A stretch of 7,366 nucleotides of DNA from contig CAMNMY010000037.1 in NCBI GenBank assembly GCA_946545105.1, positions 1 through 7,366 of the forward strand, read 5' to 3'. This document shows, in pieces, positions 1 to 7,252 of the stretch (position 1 is its first letter; the number at the start of each line of letters is the position of its first letter). A program made the translations under genes and the position numbers. The stretch is from an uncultured Clostridia bacterium. Lineage in GTDB: Bacteria; Bacillota_A; Clostridia; Christensenellales; UBA3700. The notes below the pieces were generated by a model that worked only from the letters and a program-made list of their open reading frames with translations, was not told where the DNA came from and ran no database searches.

Positions 1-275
1 TATTCAGATTTTGCAATAATTTTAAAAACAATTTTCTTACCTAAGATAGACATAAGTAGAGGCACTACAATGGCTAATGTACGTTTTGGTTTTAAATCTA
101 CTTTTGTTATTTTATGGAATACGCTTGCATGTCTACCTTCGTCTTTAGCTGAATCTAATAAAAGAGCTTTTATTTCTTCATTTTTAATTTTCTTGGCAAT
201 GCTTTGATACATTAACACTGCATCTAATTCGCCTTGTTGTGCTCCAAGTAGGGCCTTTAATGTCTTATCGTCCAT
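1..275 (-). CDS. Ferritin-like / rubrerythrin-family protein, N-terminal part (cut by window edge)
   Basis: The reading frame runs leftward from an ATG at 275-273 and stays open for 91 codons to the window edge, so the C-terminal part is missing. It begins MDDKTLKALLGAQQGELDAV. The visible part looks like the first helix pair of a ferritin-like four-helix bundle: Glu16 and Tyr23 lie in helix 1, and an E-x-x-H motif (Glu46, His49) in helix 2, the usual carboxylate/histidine ligands of a di-iron site. A hydrophobic stretch follows (about residues 66-88, LAIVVPLLMSILGKKIVFKI), and Glu91 may be the next iron ligand. Proteins of this family handle iron or peroxide in anaerobes; the exact reaction here cannot be told. 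A good Shine-Dalgarno (GGAGG, 286-282) sits 6 bases before the ATG, which supports this start. The gene is divergent from nadE. The family call is fairly firm; the subfamily is not resolved. Confidence 0.75.
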   Translation of the reverse strand, partial: MDDKTLKALLGAQQGELDAVLMYQSIAKKIKNEEIKALLLDSAKDEGRHASVFHKITKVDLKPKRTLAIVVPLLMSILGKKIVFKIIAKSE

Positions 276-295
276 ATATACCTCCATTCATAACA

Positions 296-324
296 AAGAT
301 ACATTATTTAAATAAATTTGTAAA
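296..324 (-). promoter_or_regulatory. Probable sigma-A-type promoter of the ferritin-like gene
   Basis: On the minus strand TTTACA (324-319, 5 of 6 matches to the -35 consensus) is followed after exactly 17 bases by TATCTT (301-296, 4 of 6 to the -10 consensus). Transcription would begin near 289, leaving a very short leader that just contains the GGAGG ribosome-binding site. Spacing is ideal, but the -10 is imperfect and the region is AT-rich, so chance matches are easy. Confidence 0.4.
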
Positions 325-369
325 GAAAGGAGCTGCAATATAAAATAATACTATTTTTTATAATAATAG

Positions 370-401
370 TTGTAAATGATACTAAAAAATGTTATTATAA
401 T
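370..401 (+). promoter_or_regulatory. Possible promoter of the HTH-nadE gene
   Basis: A perfect TATAAT lies at 396-401. The best upstream element is TTGTAA at 370-375, which leaves an over-long 20-base spacer, so the -35 is weak and the promoter may depend on an activator or be inherently poor. Transcription would start near 408, giving a leader of about 36 bases. The repeated word at 376-387 lies between the two hexamers, where a bound protein would block RNA polymerase. Confidence 0.35.
376..387 (+). repeat. 12-base word ATGATACTAAAA, copy 1 (candidate operator)
   Basis: This word lies inside the probable nadE promoter. An exact inverted copy is at 481-492 and an 11-base direct copy is at 712-722. 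A role as operator is inferred from position and recurrence only. Confidence 0.35.
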
Positions 402-443
402 TGTGTATAAATATAAATAAAAGTAGCAATAAAGTTAAAATAT

Positions 444-2660
444 ATGCAAAAAATAGTAACAAAAGAACAAATTGAGAGCATTTTAGTATCATATGGTATA
501 GGCAAAAAGCCTCTATCTATGCTTTTGGGCTGGGGTGAAACTACTATTTGTAGATACTTAGATGGGGACACACCAAGTGAAAAGTATTCTGCTGTTCTAT
601 TAAACTTGTTAAATAATCCTAATGATTATTTAGCATTGTTGGAATCAAATAAGAATAATATTACAAAAATTGCATATACAAAGAGTAAGCAAAAGACTTT
701 AGATACCATCAATGATACTAAATCTGAATATGATAGTGATAAGCCTATTTCTTCATTAGTAAGAGTGGGCGCAGCTACTATAAAAGTTGTTGTAGCTGAT
801 GTGCAAGCAAATGTTCAAAGCATCAAAGATGATATAGATAAGGCATTTAATAAAGATGTAGATTTATTGGTATTTAATGAATTATGCATAACAGGTTATA
901 CCTGTTCTGATCTATTCTTACAATCTAAATTAATTCAAGAAACCGAACAAGCCATTCTTGATTTGGCTGCATATACTCGTTATAAAAAGATGTGTGTTAT
1001 AGTTGGGGCTCCTTTAAGATTTAAGGGAAAACTATATAACTGTGGTGTTGTACTTCAAAATGGACAAATACTTGGGGTTGTACCAAAGATTAATATTCCA
1101 AATTATAATGAATTTTACGAAGTAAGACATTTTACATCAGGTGTAGACATCTTGGTGGATGAAATATCTATTGGAAATCAAATAGTTCCATTCGGAACTA
1201 AGCTTCTATTCCAAAATAAGAATTTTAGAGACTTTGTCTTTGGAATTGAAATCTGTGAAGATTTATGGGTAGCAATTCCTCCATCTTCATATTTGGCTGG
1301 ACAAGGTGCAACAATTATTGCAAATTTATCTGCATCTAATGAAGTAATTGGAAAAAGCGAATATAGAAGAGATTTGATTGTAAATCAATCAGCAAGATTG
1401 GATTGCGGATATGTATATGCTTCAGCTGGAGATGGCGAATCCACACAAGATTTAGTATTCTCTGGCCACAATATAATCGCCGAAGAAGGAAGAATTGTTG
1501 CTGAAACAAGATTGTTTGAAAACAAACTTTTGGTAGGCGAAATTGATTTGGAACAAATCATTCACGAAAGACAAAGAAAAAACACAACAAATATTTACTC
1601 AAGCGATGTTTGCTTTATAGAGTTTGATCAAAAAGTAGAAGATAAGATTATGCATAAGCATATGCCTAGATTTCCATTCGTTCCTCAAGATGATAAATCA
1701 AGAGATGAAAGATGCGATTTAATCTTAACAATGCAAGCAAATGGATTAAAGAAGAGAATTGAGCATATTAACTGTAAAAAGGTTGTTGTTGGATTGTCTG
1801 GCGGATTGGATAGTGCGCTTGCAATATTAGTTGCCGCAAAAGCCATGGATTTACTTGGTAGATCTAGAGAAGATATTATTGCTATTACAATGCCATGTTT
1901 TGGTACTACAAAGAGAACAAAATCTAATGCAGAGATATTAGCAAATGCGCTTCAAACATCATTTATGGATATAGATATATCTAATTCGGTTAAAGAGCAT
2001 TTTAAAGATATTAATCAATCAATGACATCTTATGATGTCACATTCGAAAACGGACAAGCAAGAGAGAGAACGCAAGTTCTTATGGATATCGCCAATAAAG
2101 AAGGCGGTATAGTATTGGGCACAGGGGATTTGTCTGAATTGGCGCTAGGTTGGGCAACATATAATGGAGACCATATGTCTATGTATGCTGTCAACGCGTC
2201 AATTCCAAAAACCCTTGTAAGATATATTGTTAAGTATTATGCCGATACTTGTGAAAATGACGATATCTCTAAATCTCTTTATGATATTTTAGATACACCA
2301 GTTTCTCCAGAGTTGCTTCCAGCAAAAGATGGCAAAATTAGCCAAAAGACGGAAGATTTGGTTGGCCCATATGAATTACATGATTATTTCTTGTATTACA
2401 TCCTACGTTGGGGATTTGGACCTAAGAAAGTGTATGCACTAGCATGTAATACTTTTAAAGGTATCTATGATACACAAACTATTTATAAGTGGCTAAGAAA
2501 CTTCTATTGGAGATTCTTTGCTCAACAATTTAAACGTTCTTGTTTACCAGATGGACCAAAGGTTGGTTCAGTTGCAGTCTCTCCAAGAGGCGATTTAAGA
2601 ATGCCATCTGATGCAAAAGCATCAATTTGGTTAAAAGAGTTGGAGGGAATAGATATTTAA
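444..2660 (+). CDS. nadE: Glutamine-dependent NAD+ synthetase with an extra N-terminal helix-turn-helix domain
   Basis: The enzyme makes NAD+ from deamido-NAD+, ATP and glutamine, the last step of NAD biosynthesis, in the cytosol. Residues 105-385 form the nitrilase-type glutaminase, with the expected triad Glu146 (FNELCITGY), Lys215 (PKINIPNYNEF) and Cys271 (GIEICEDLW). Residues 425-735 form the ATP-pyrophosphatase synthetase, with P-loop SGGLDSA at 452-458 and the GTGDLSELALGWATYNGDH motif from 559. Both halves look intact, and from residue 105 the length (634) is normal for the family. Residues 1-80 are additional: they resemble the Xre-like HTH of MqsA-type antitoxins and Panacea/SocA proteins (LSMLLGWGETTICRYLDG at 24-41), followed by a polar linker (81-104). 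No plausible separate NadE start exists: the nearest candidate is a GTG at codon 108 without a ribosome-binding site. The ATG at 444 itself lacks a clear Shine-Dalgarno. Function is firm; the role of the HTH is unknown. Confidence 0.95.
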   Translation: MQKIVTKEQIESILVSYGIGKKPLSMLLGWGETTICRYLDGDTPSEKYSAVLLNLLNNPNDYLALLESNKNNITKIAYTKSKQKTLDTINDTKSEYDSDKPISSLVRVGAATIKVVVADVQANVQSIKDDIDKAFNKDVDLLVFNELCITGYTCSDLFLQSKLIQETEQAILDLAAYTRYKKMCVIVGAPLRFKGKLYNCGVVLQNGQILGVVPKINIPNYNEFYEVRHFTSGVDILVDEISIGNQIVPFGTKLLFQNKNFRDFVFGIEICEDLWVAIPPSSYLAGQGATIIANLSASNEVIGKSEYRRDLIVNQSARLDCGYVYASAGDGESTQDLVFSGHNIIAEEGRIVAETRLFENKLLVGEIDLEQIIHERQRKNTTNIYSSDVCFIEFDQKVEDKIMHKHMPRFPFVPQDDKSRDERCDLILTMQANGLKKRIEHINCKKVVVGLSGGLDSALAILVAAKAMDLLGRSREDIIAITMPCFGTTKRTKSNAEILANALQTSFMDIDISNSVKEHFKDINQSMTSYDVTFENGQARERTQVLMDIANKEGGIVLGTGDLSELALGWATYNGDHMSMYAVNASIPKTLVRYIVKYYADTCENDDISKSLYDILDTPVSPELLPAKDGKISQKTEDLVGPYELHDYFLYYILRWGFGPKKVYALACNTFKGIYDTQTIYKWLRNFYWRFFAQQFKRSCLPDGPKVGSVAVSPRGDLRMPSDAKASIWLKELEGIDI
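481..492 (-). repeat. Exact inverted copy of the 12-base word, copy 2
   Basis: TTTTAGTATCAT is the perfect reverse complement of the word at 376-387. The two copies are 105 bases apart centre to centre, about ten helical turns. It lies within codons 13-17 of the HTH-nadE gene, downstream of the start codon, so coding constraint is an alternative explanation. Confidence 0.35.
712..722 (+). repeat. 11-base direct copy of the same word, copy 3
   Basis: ATGATACTAAA repeats the first 11 bases of the copy at 376-387, 336 bases downstream. It encodes part of the linker between the HTH and the glutaminase domain (Asn-Asp-Thr-Lys), so it could be chance. Confidence 0.25.
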
Positions 2661-2697
2661 TTTGATTTATTGTACGTTGTAAACCTAAATTATTTCG

Positions 2698-2728
2698 AAG
2701 TATGGGGATCATAATGGTCCCCATATTT
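2698..2728 (+). terminator. Hairpin after nadE, weak terminator candidate
   Basis: An 11-pair stem (2698-2708 with 2718-2728, one G-U pair) with a GC core GGGGA/TCCCC encloses a 9-base loop, 37 bases after the nadE stop codon. The arm ends in TTT but no real U-tract follows, so termination would be weak or assisted. Its position between convergent genes fits a transcript end. Confidence 0.45.
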
Positions 2729-2734
2729 CATGGC

Positions 2735-2766
2735 AAAAAAAAGGACCTGCATAATTGCAAGTCCTT
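2735..2766 (-). terminator. Intrinsic terminator of the acidic membrane protein gene
   Basis: Read on the minus strand, AAGGAC and TGCA arms (2766-2761 with 2746-2741, and 2759-2756 with 2751-2748, one A/C mismatch between them) form a hairpin with a 4-base loop. It is followed directly by eight T residues (2742-2735). It begins 20 bases past the stop codon of the minus-strand gene. This is a textbook rho-independent terminator for that strand; on the plus strand the A-tract is on the wrong side. Confidence 0.85.
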
Positions 2767-2785
2767 AATATGCTATGTGTTTGGA

Positions 2786-4090
2786 TTATAGAGATTCCCA
2801 GATTGCTTTTGTGATTGAATCATCTTTACAATCTTCATCTGTGTAACTATATTTGCAATCAGATTTAGCTGTAGCTGTACCTTCGTATGAAATGATTGAA
2901 GCTCCAACTTTTCCTGACCATTCTTCATCAACAGTGTAAGCTTTGATTAAACCGCATTTCCAAATTTGGATTGTAATGTTACATTTTACGATATTTGCAG
3001 AGTTTCCTGTTGTTGAATTATCTTGGTTAAAGAATGCCATTGTGTCAGCATCTTTATTTGCAACTTCTGGATCTACTTCAACATAGATTTCATAATAATC
3101 ACCTTTATCTTCAATCTTAGCAGAGCTCTTTTTGAAAATAGCTTTTGGCTTATCAATTTTCATTTTGCTCATATCATAAGTGTTGTCTAGGTTCATACCT
3201 TCAACTAAAGATAGATAATTCATTCTTGTTTCTGTTACGTTGCAAGAATCTGAAATCTTTTCAGAGTTGCCATACTTTTCACCTTTACCCCAAGAGTCAC
3301 AAGTGATGAAACCAGATTTGCTATCATATTTTGGAGCTTTAGCAATAATTCTATAAATCTTTCCATTCTTTACATAACGGATAGAAGTTTTACCCTTACA
3401 AGAAACTACAGCAGATGCAGCAGAAGGGAAGTTATGATTGTATGGAATCTTTAATGTTGTATCATCTTTGAATTCTTGTGTTTGTCTTCTCATTCTTTGA
3501 ACAATCAAAGTACCAGAGTTTTCGCCTAAGTTTGTTGTACCAACTTGGTTCTTAAAGTAAGAATATTGATGGCCTTTAGCAAGATTCATATAAGATGCAA
3601 AGATCATTTGTGCTGCAATAAGGTTCTTATCTTTTGTAGATGAATAGAAAGCAGCCATATCTGATTCTTTATATACTAATGCTTTAGCTATATCTGTTTT
3701 TGAGGTAACAGAATTAGGATTTTCTGCAAATCCTGTTAATTTCTTTGTGAAATCTACGCTATCGGCTAAATCACCACTTTGAGCTTTTTCAAATAAATCG
3801 ATACCAAGTATAGGAAGTACAGCAAATATCAAAACAAGTACAATTGCAACAACACCAGCAACTACACTTGAAGAGATAATTGCAATTTTTGTGCCTTTCT
3901 TCATTGGTTTTTTAGAAGACTTTTTCTTAGACTTTTTAGGAGTTTCTTCTTCCTCGTCATCGTATTCTTCTTCGTCTTCTATGAAATCATCTTCGTCAAT
4001 TTCCTCATCTTCGATTTCTTCATCATCAAGGAAATCTTCATCGTCAATAATTTCGTCGTCTAGTTCTTCTTCATAATCTTTCTTTTTCAT
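2786..4090 (-). CDS. Single-pass membrane protein with hyperacidic cytoplasmic N-terminus, function unknown
   Basis: No known family is recognised. Four parts are visible. Residues 5-49 are almost purely acidic (34 of 45 are Asp or Glu), broken every four to six residues by a hydrophobic or aromatic residue (Y6, L10, I14, F20, I26, I31, F36, Y43). Residues 52-68 are strongly basic (KKSKKKSSKK, then PMKKGTK). Residues 69-97 form one transmembrane helix. Residues 98-434 are a soluble domain with seven cysteines (231, 264, 283, 370, 379, 412, 421). The basic block just before the helix predicts an inside N-terminus and an outside C-terminal domain (positive-inside rule). There is no cleavable signal peptide or lipobox. 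The ATG at 4090-4088 has GGGTGA just upstream (4099-4094). The gene is monocistronic by its own promoter and terminator. A cell-surface or envelope role is inferred only; similar charged-tail proteins are common, poorly described products of gut clostridia. Confidence 0.85.
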   Translation of the reverse strand: MKKKDYEEELDDEIIDDEDFLDDEEIEDEEIDEDDFIEDEEEYDDEEEETPKKSKKKSSKKPMKKGTKIAIISSSVVAGVVAIVLVLIFAVLPILGIDLFEKAQSGDLADSVDFTKKLTGFAENPNSVTSKTDIAKALVYKESDMAAFYSSTKDKNLIAAQMIFASYMNLAKGHQYSYFKNQVGTTNLGENSGTLIVQRMRRQTQEFKDDTTLKIPYNHNFPSAASAVVSCKGKTSIRYVKNGKIYRIIAKAPKYDSKSGFITCDSWGKGEKYGNSEKISDSCNVTETRMNYLSLVEGMNLDNTYDMSKMKIDKPKAIFKKSSAKIEDKGDYYEIYVEVDPEVANKDADTMAFFNQDNSTTGNSANIVKCNITIQIWKCGLIKAYTVDEEWSGKVGASIISYEGTATAKSDCKYSYTDEDCKDDSITKAIWESL

Positions 4091-4128
4091 AATTCACCCG
4101 TGTGTGTTTATTTTTTTGACATAATAAA

Positions 4129-4157
4129 AGTATATAAGCATTCAAATATTAAGTCAA
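4129..4157 (-). promoter_or_regulatory. Strong sigma-A-type promoter of the acidic membrane protein gene
   Basis: On the minus strand TTGACT (4157-4152) and TATACT (4134-4129), each 5 of 6 to consensus, are separated by exactly 17 bases. Transcription would start near 4122, about 32 bases before the ATG. This is the best promoter match in the window. Confidence 0.7.
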
Positions 4158-4238
4158 TATTGGGCTTTTGTTGGAAATTCGAAATGTTTGTAAAATTTTG
4201 CGATTAATAGAAGCTGTCCTTAAAAATAGGTTATGAAT

Positions 4239-4280
4239 TTGGACGCATATTGACAAATATTATAATTATTATAAAATAAT
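4239..4280 (+). promoter_or_regulatory. Promoter region of the alpha-mannosidase gene
   Basis: A perfect TTGACA (4250-4255) and a perfect TATAAT (4261-4266) are both present but too close to work together. TTGACA pairs best with AATAAT at 4275-4280 (19-base spacer) or TATAAA at 4270-4275 (14). TATAAT pairs with the weaker TTGGAC at 4239-4244 (16). Which pair is used cannot be settled from sequence. The region between this and the opposite promoter (about 4158-4238) shows no further recognisable element. Confidence 0.45.
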
Positions 4281-4296
4281 ACATACGAGGTAAATT

Positions 4297-7242
4297 ATGG
4301 TTGAGAAGTCTATACTATATCCACAACATCTTGTGAGATTAATTAACATTAGAAAGGACATTTATAAAAAAATTGCCGAGCTTTCATGCGAGGCAGCATT
4401 ATCTAAAGAACCAATAAATAAAGCAAGATTAGATGAAGCAGAATTTGTTCCATTCCAAATTGGTAATGTTTGGGGTTCAGATTTCGATTGCGCTTGGTTT
4501 AAATTTAAAGGAACTATACCAGATAGTGCAAAAGGAAAGCATATTGTTGCATTAATAGACATTCAAGGTGAGGGCGTTGTCTATAGAGATGATGTTGCTC
4601 AACAAGGAATCACTCAAGTATTAACAGGTATAGACATTGTTCAATCAAGAAAAGGAAAGCAAGTTGTTGACTTGTTCGACTGTGCAAAAGGCGGAGAAAA
4701 TGTTGATCTTATTGTAGATGCAGGGTTTAATGGAAAGCGCCATAAAAGAGGCGTAAAAGTTGCTCTACAAAGAAAAGATATAGCAATTTGCAATGATGAG
4801 ATTTTGACATATTATTATGATTATCTTCAACTATTTATGTTGATGCTTACAAAAGAAGAAAATACGCTTTTAACTGAAGAAAGATTTAATGAGATAAAAG
4901 TTGCTTTAAGCACATCATACAAAGAATATAGGCATAAAAACTATTTAAAAGCCCATGAAATATTAACAGCTATTATTACAAAGCCATTAGAGGCTGATGC
5001 TATAGAATATACAGCAGTAGGTCATGCTCATATTGATTTGGCTTGGTTATGGCCAATTAGAGAGACAAAGAGAAAGGGCGTAAGAACTTATGCTACAGCT
5101 TTGCATAATATTGAAAAAGATAAAGACTATGTCTTTGGTGCATCTCAAGCCCAATTAATGCAATGGGTTAAGGAAGAAGAGCCAGAATTGTTTGAGAGAT
5201 TCAAAGCAGCAGTCGAAGCTGGCAATATCGAGCTACAAGGTGGAATGTGGACAGAAAACGATTGCAACATACCATCTGGCGAATCAATTATTAGACAATT
5301 CTTATATGGTGAGCAATTCTTCCAAGATGAGTTTGGAAAGACATCTAAGATGGTGTGGCTTCCAGATGTATTTGGCTATCCAGCGTCGCTTCCACAAATT
5401 ATTAAAAAGTGCGGAAAAGATTATTTTATGACAATAAAATTGTCATGGAACACACATAATAAATTCCCATATAAAACATTTATTTGGAAAGGAATCGATG
5501 GAACAGGAGTTCTATCTCATATGGCTCCACAAGGAGATTACAATTCAACAGCATCTCCAATGGCGATAGTTAAATCTAACAAGAATAATCCACAAAAGGA
5601 TGATATTAAAAAAGCATTGTTGATCTATGGCGTTGGCGATGGTGGCGGTGGCCCAGGTGAAGCGCAAATTAACTTCACAAGAAGAGAAGGCGTTCAAAAC
5701 GGCCTAAATAAGGTTGTAAGACGTGGCGCTGAAGAATTGTTCAAAGATTTAGAACAAGAATATGCTGAGGTAATACCTCAATATCAAGGTGAATTATATC
5801 TTGAAAAGCATCAAGGTACATATACATCTCAAGCAAAGAACAAATATTACAATAGAAAACTAGAGAATGATTTGCATACACTTGAATGGCTATGCACAAT
5901 AGCTCAAATAAATAGAATTGATTTTGATAAAGAAAAGATAGATAAGATATGGAAGGAAGTTTTGTTATATCAATTCCATGATATCATTCCAGGTTCATCA
6001 ATAAAGAGAGTATATGACGAGTCTGTTGCAAGATATCAAGAACTAGAAAAAGATGTAGCAGAAATACAAAACTTCATATTAGCAAAAGTGGCCACAAAGC
6101 AAACATTATCTGTTATTAATCCAATTGATTTCGAAAGATTAGAGTACGTAAAGGTTGAAGATACTTGGTATAAAGCAGAAGTAAATAAATATTCTGCAGC
6201 TGCGTTGTCTCCAGCAGGAGATTTTGAAGGATTAAAGTATGGAGATGACTTTATTTCAACTCCAAAGTTAAAAGTTGGATTTAATATGGATGGTTCTATT
6301 TGTTCGCTTTACGATAAAGAAGAGAACAAAGAACTATGCGGTGAGTTTATGAATAAACTTGTCGTTTTCTCAGACCCAAAGATGTATTACAACGCTTGGG
6401 ATATAAGAGATGATTATAGAAAATTAAAGAAAGACGAATTTAAGCTAGTTAACTTTAATTCATATATAGATGGCCCAGAAGCTGTTAGAGAAAATGTATA
6501 CAAGTATAACAAGTCTTCTTTAGTACAAAAGATTAGAATTGGAATTGATTCTAAGCTTGTCACATTTGAAACAATTGTGGATTGGCATGAAGATTATAAG
6601 ATGTTAAGAGCTGAATTTAAGCCTACTTTCTTTGCAGACACAGTAAATTGTGACATCCAATTTGGAAACGTAGATAGATCAACACATGATGATACATCTA
6701 TAGAGAAAGCTCAATTTGAAATCTGCGCTCACAAATTCGTAAATGTTGATGGTGATGGATACGGCTTAGGATTAATAAACAATTGTAAATATGGCCATCG
6801 TGTAAAAGAAGGACTTATTTCTTTGAACCTTTTAAGAAGCCCAAAGAATCCAGATCCAGAGTGCGATATGGGTAAACATTATTTTGCTTATGCATTGTAT
6901 CCACATGTTGGTTCTTGGGAAGAGAGTGATTTAGTAAAACAAGCATATTGTTTCAACTATCCATTAATCGTTTCTGACTACCTTGTAGATATAGGAGACA
7001 TCGTAGATGTAGACAATTCAAATGTCATTGTTGAAACGATTAAGCCATCATTTGATGGAAAAGGGTTTATAATAAGATTGTACGAAAGATATGGCCTTGC
7101 TACATCTTGCAAACTAAGATTGGGTGTGAAAGCAAAAGAAGTATATCTAACGAACTTGATAGAAAAAGAGCCGGTCAAATTGATGACATCAAATTTAGAC
7201 TTCGGCCCTTATGAGATAAAAACCATATTAGTAAAATACTAG
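4297..7242 (+). CDS. Alpha-mannosidase, glycoside hydrolase family 38
   Basis: This is a zinc-dependent retaining exo-glycosidase that removes alpha-linked mannose from glycans or oligosaccharides. Residues 1-230 are the N-terminal domain. The catalytic GH38 domain follows, with the metal motif GHAHIDLAWLW (242-252; His245 and Asp247 are the expected zinc ligands), the nucleophile Asp357 in WLPDVFGYP, the bacterial-type GVGDGGGGPG loop (445-454) and His561 in YQFHDIIPGSS as the remaining ligand. Beta-sandwich C-terminal domains run from about 604 to the end. All expected active-site residues are present, and the 981-residue length is near the family norm of about 1000; the segment around 610-655 looks a little short. 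There is no signal peptide, so it probably acts in the cytosol on imported mannosides. GAGGT at 4287-4291 supports the ATG. A lipoprotein gene follows after 10 bases, suggesting an operon. Linkage specificity cannot be read from sequence. Confidence 0.93.
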   Translation: MVEKSILYPQHLVRLINIRKDIYKKIAELSCEAALSKEPINKARLDEAEFVPFQIGNVWGSDFDCAWFKFKGTIPDSAKGKHIVALIDIQGEGVVYRDDVAQQGITQVLTGIDIVQSRKGKQVVDLFDCAKGGENVDLIVDAGFNGKRHKRGVKVALQRKDIAICNDEILTYYYDYLQLFMLMLTKEENTLLTEERFNEIKVALSTSYKEYRHKNYLKAHEILTAIITKPLEADAIEYTAVGHAHIDLAWLWPIRETKRKGVRTYATALHNIEKDKDYVFGASQAQLMQWVKEEEPELFERFKAAVEAGNIELQGGMWTENDCNIPSGESIIRQFLYGEQFFQDEFGKTSKMVWLPDVFGYPASLPQIIKKCGKDYFMTIKLSWNTHNKFPYKTFIWKGIDGTGVLSHMAPQGDYNSTASPMAIVKSNKNNPQKDDIKKALLIYGVGDGGGGPGEAQINFTRREGVQNGLNKVVRRGAEELFKDLEQEYAEVIPQYQGELYLEKHQGTYTSQAKNKYYNRKLENDLHTLEWLCTIAQINRIDFDKEKIDKIWKEVLLYQFHDIIPGSSIKRVYDESVARYQELEKDVAEIQNFILAKVATKQTLSVINPIDFERLEYVKVEDTWYKAEVNKYSAAALSPAGDFEGLKYGDDFISTPKLKVGFNMDGSICSLYDKEENKELCGEFMNKLVVFSDPKMYYNAWDIRDDYRKLKKDEFKLVNFNSYIDGPEAVRENVYKYNKSSLVQKIRIGIDSKLVTFETIVDWHEDYKMLRAEFKPTFFADTVNCDIQFGNVDRSTHDDTSIEKAQFEICAHKFVNVDGDGYGLGLINNCKYGHRVKEGLISLNLLRSPKNPDPECDMGKHYFAYALYPHVGSWEESDLVKQAYCFNYPLIVSDYLVDIGDIVDVDNSNVIVETIKPSFDGKGFIIRLYERYGLATSCKLRLGVKAKEVYLTNLIEKEPVKLMTSNLDFGPYEIKTILVKY

Positions 7243-7252
7243 GAGGTAGAGT

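Noticed and set aside
350..370. Short inverted repeat ACTATT...AATAGT as an operator or terminator
   Set aside because: Only six pairs, almost all A/T, in a region where such matches arise easily; no U-tract placement that fits a terminator.
348..384. Direct repeat ATACTA 31 bases apart upstream of nadE
   Set aside because: A six-base AT-rich word; the longer 12-base word at 376-387 is better supported and already covers the second copy.
444..758. The HTH as a separate antitoxin gene joined to nadE by a missed stop or sequencing error
   Set aside because: The frame is continuous, the linker is ordinary coding sequence, and no stop, ribosome-binding site or good start codon lies near the domain border.
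2530..2724. Minus-strand open frame of 64 codons over the nadE 3' end
   Set aside because: It lies antisense to conserved NadE sequence, runs across both strands' 3' region, and its product resembles nothing known.
3891..4076. Plus-strand open frame encoding a serine-rich 61-residue peptide
   Set aside because: It is the antisense of the Asp/Glu codon run of the minus-strand membrane protein; low-complexity GAT/GAA repeats keep the frame open. No ribosome-binding site.
4362..4562. Minus-strand open frame of 66 codons opposite the mannosidase N-terminus
   Set aside because: Antisense to a well-supported gene, with no promoter or ribosome-binding site of its own.
5192..5431. 79-codon open frame in another frame within the mannosidase gene
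   Set aside because: Fully inside conserved GH38 catalytic sequence and without a ribosome-binding site; a shadow frame.
6978..7178. Minus-strand open frame of 66 codons opposite the mannosidase C-terminus
   Set aside because: Same reasons: antisense shadow of conserved coding sequence.
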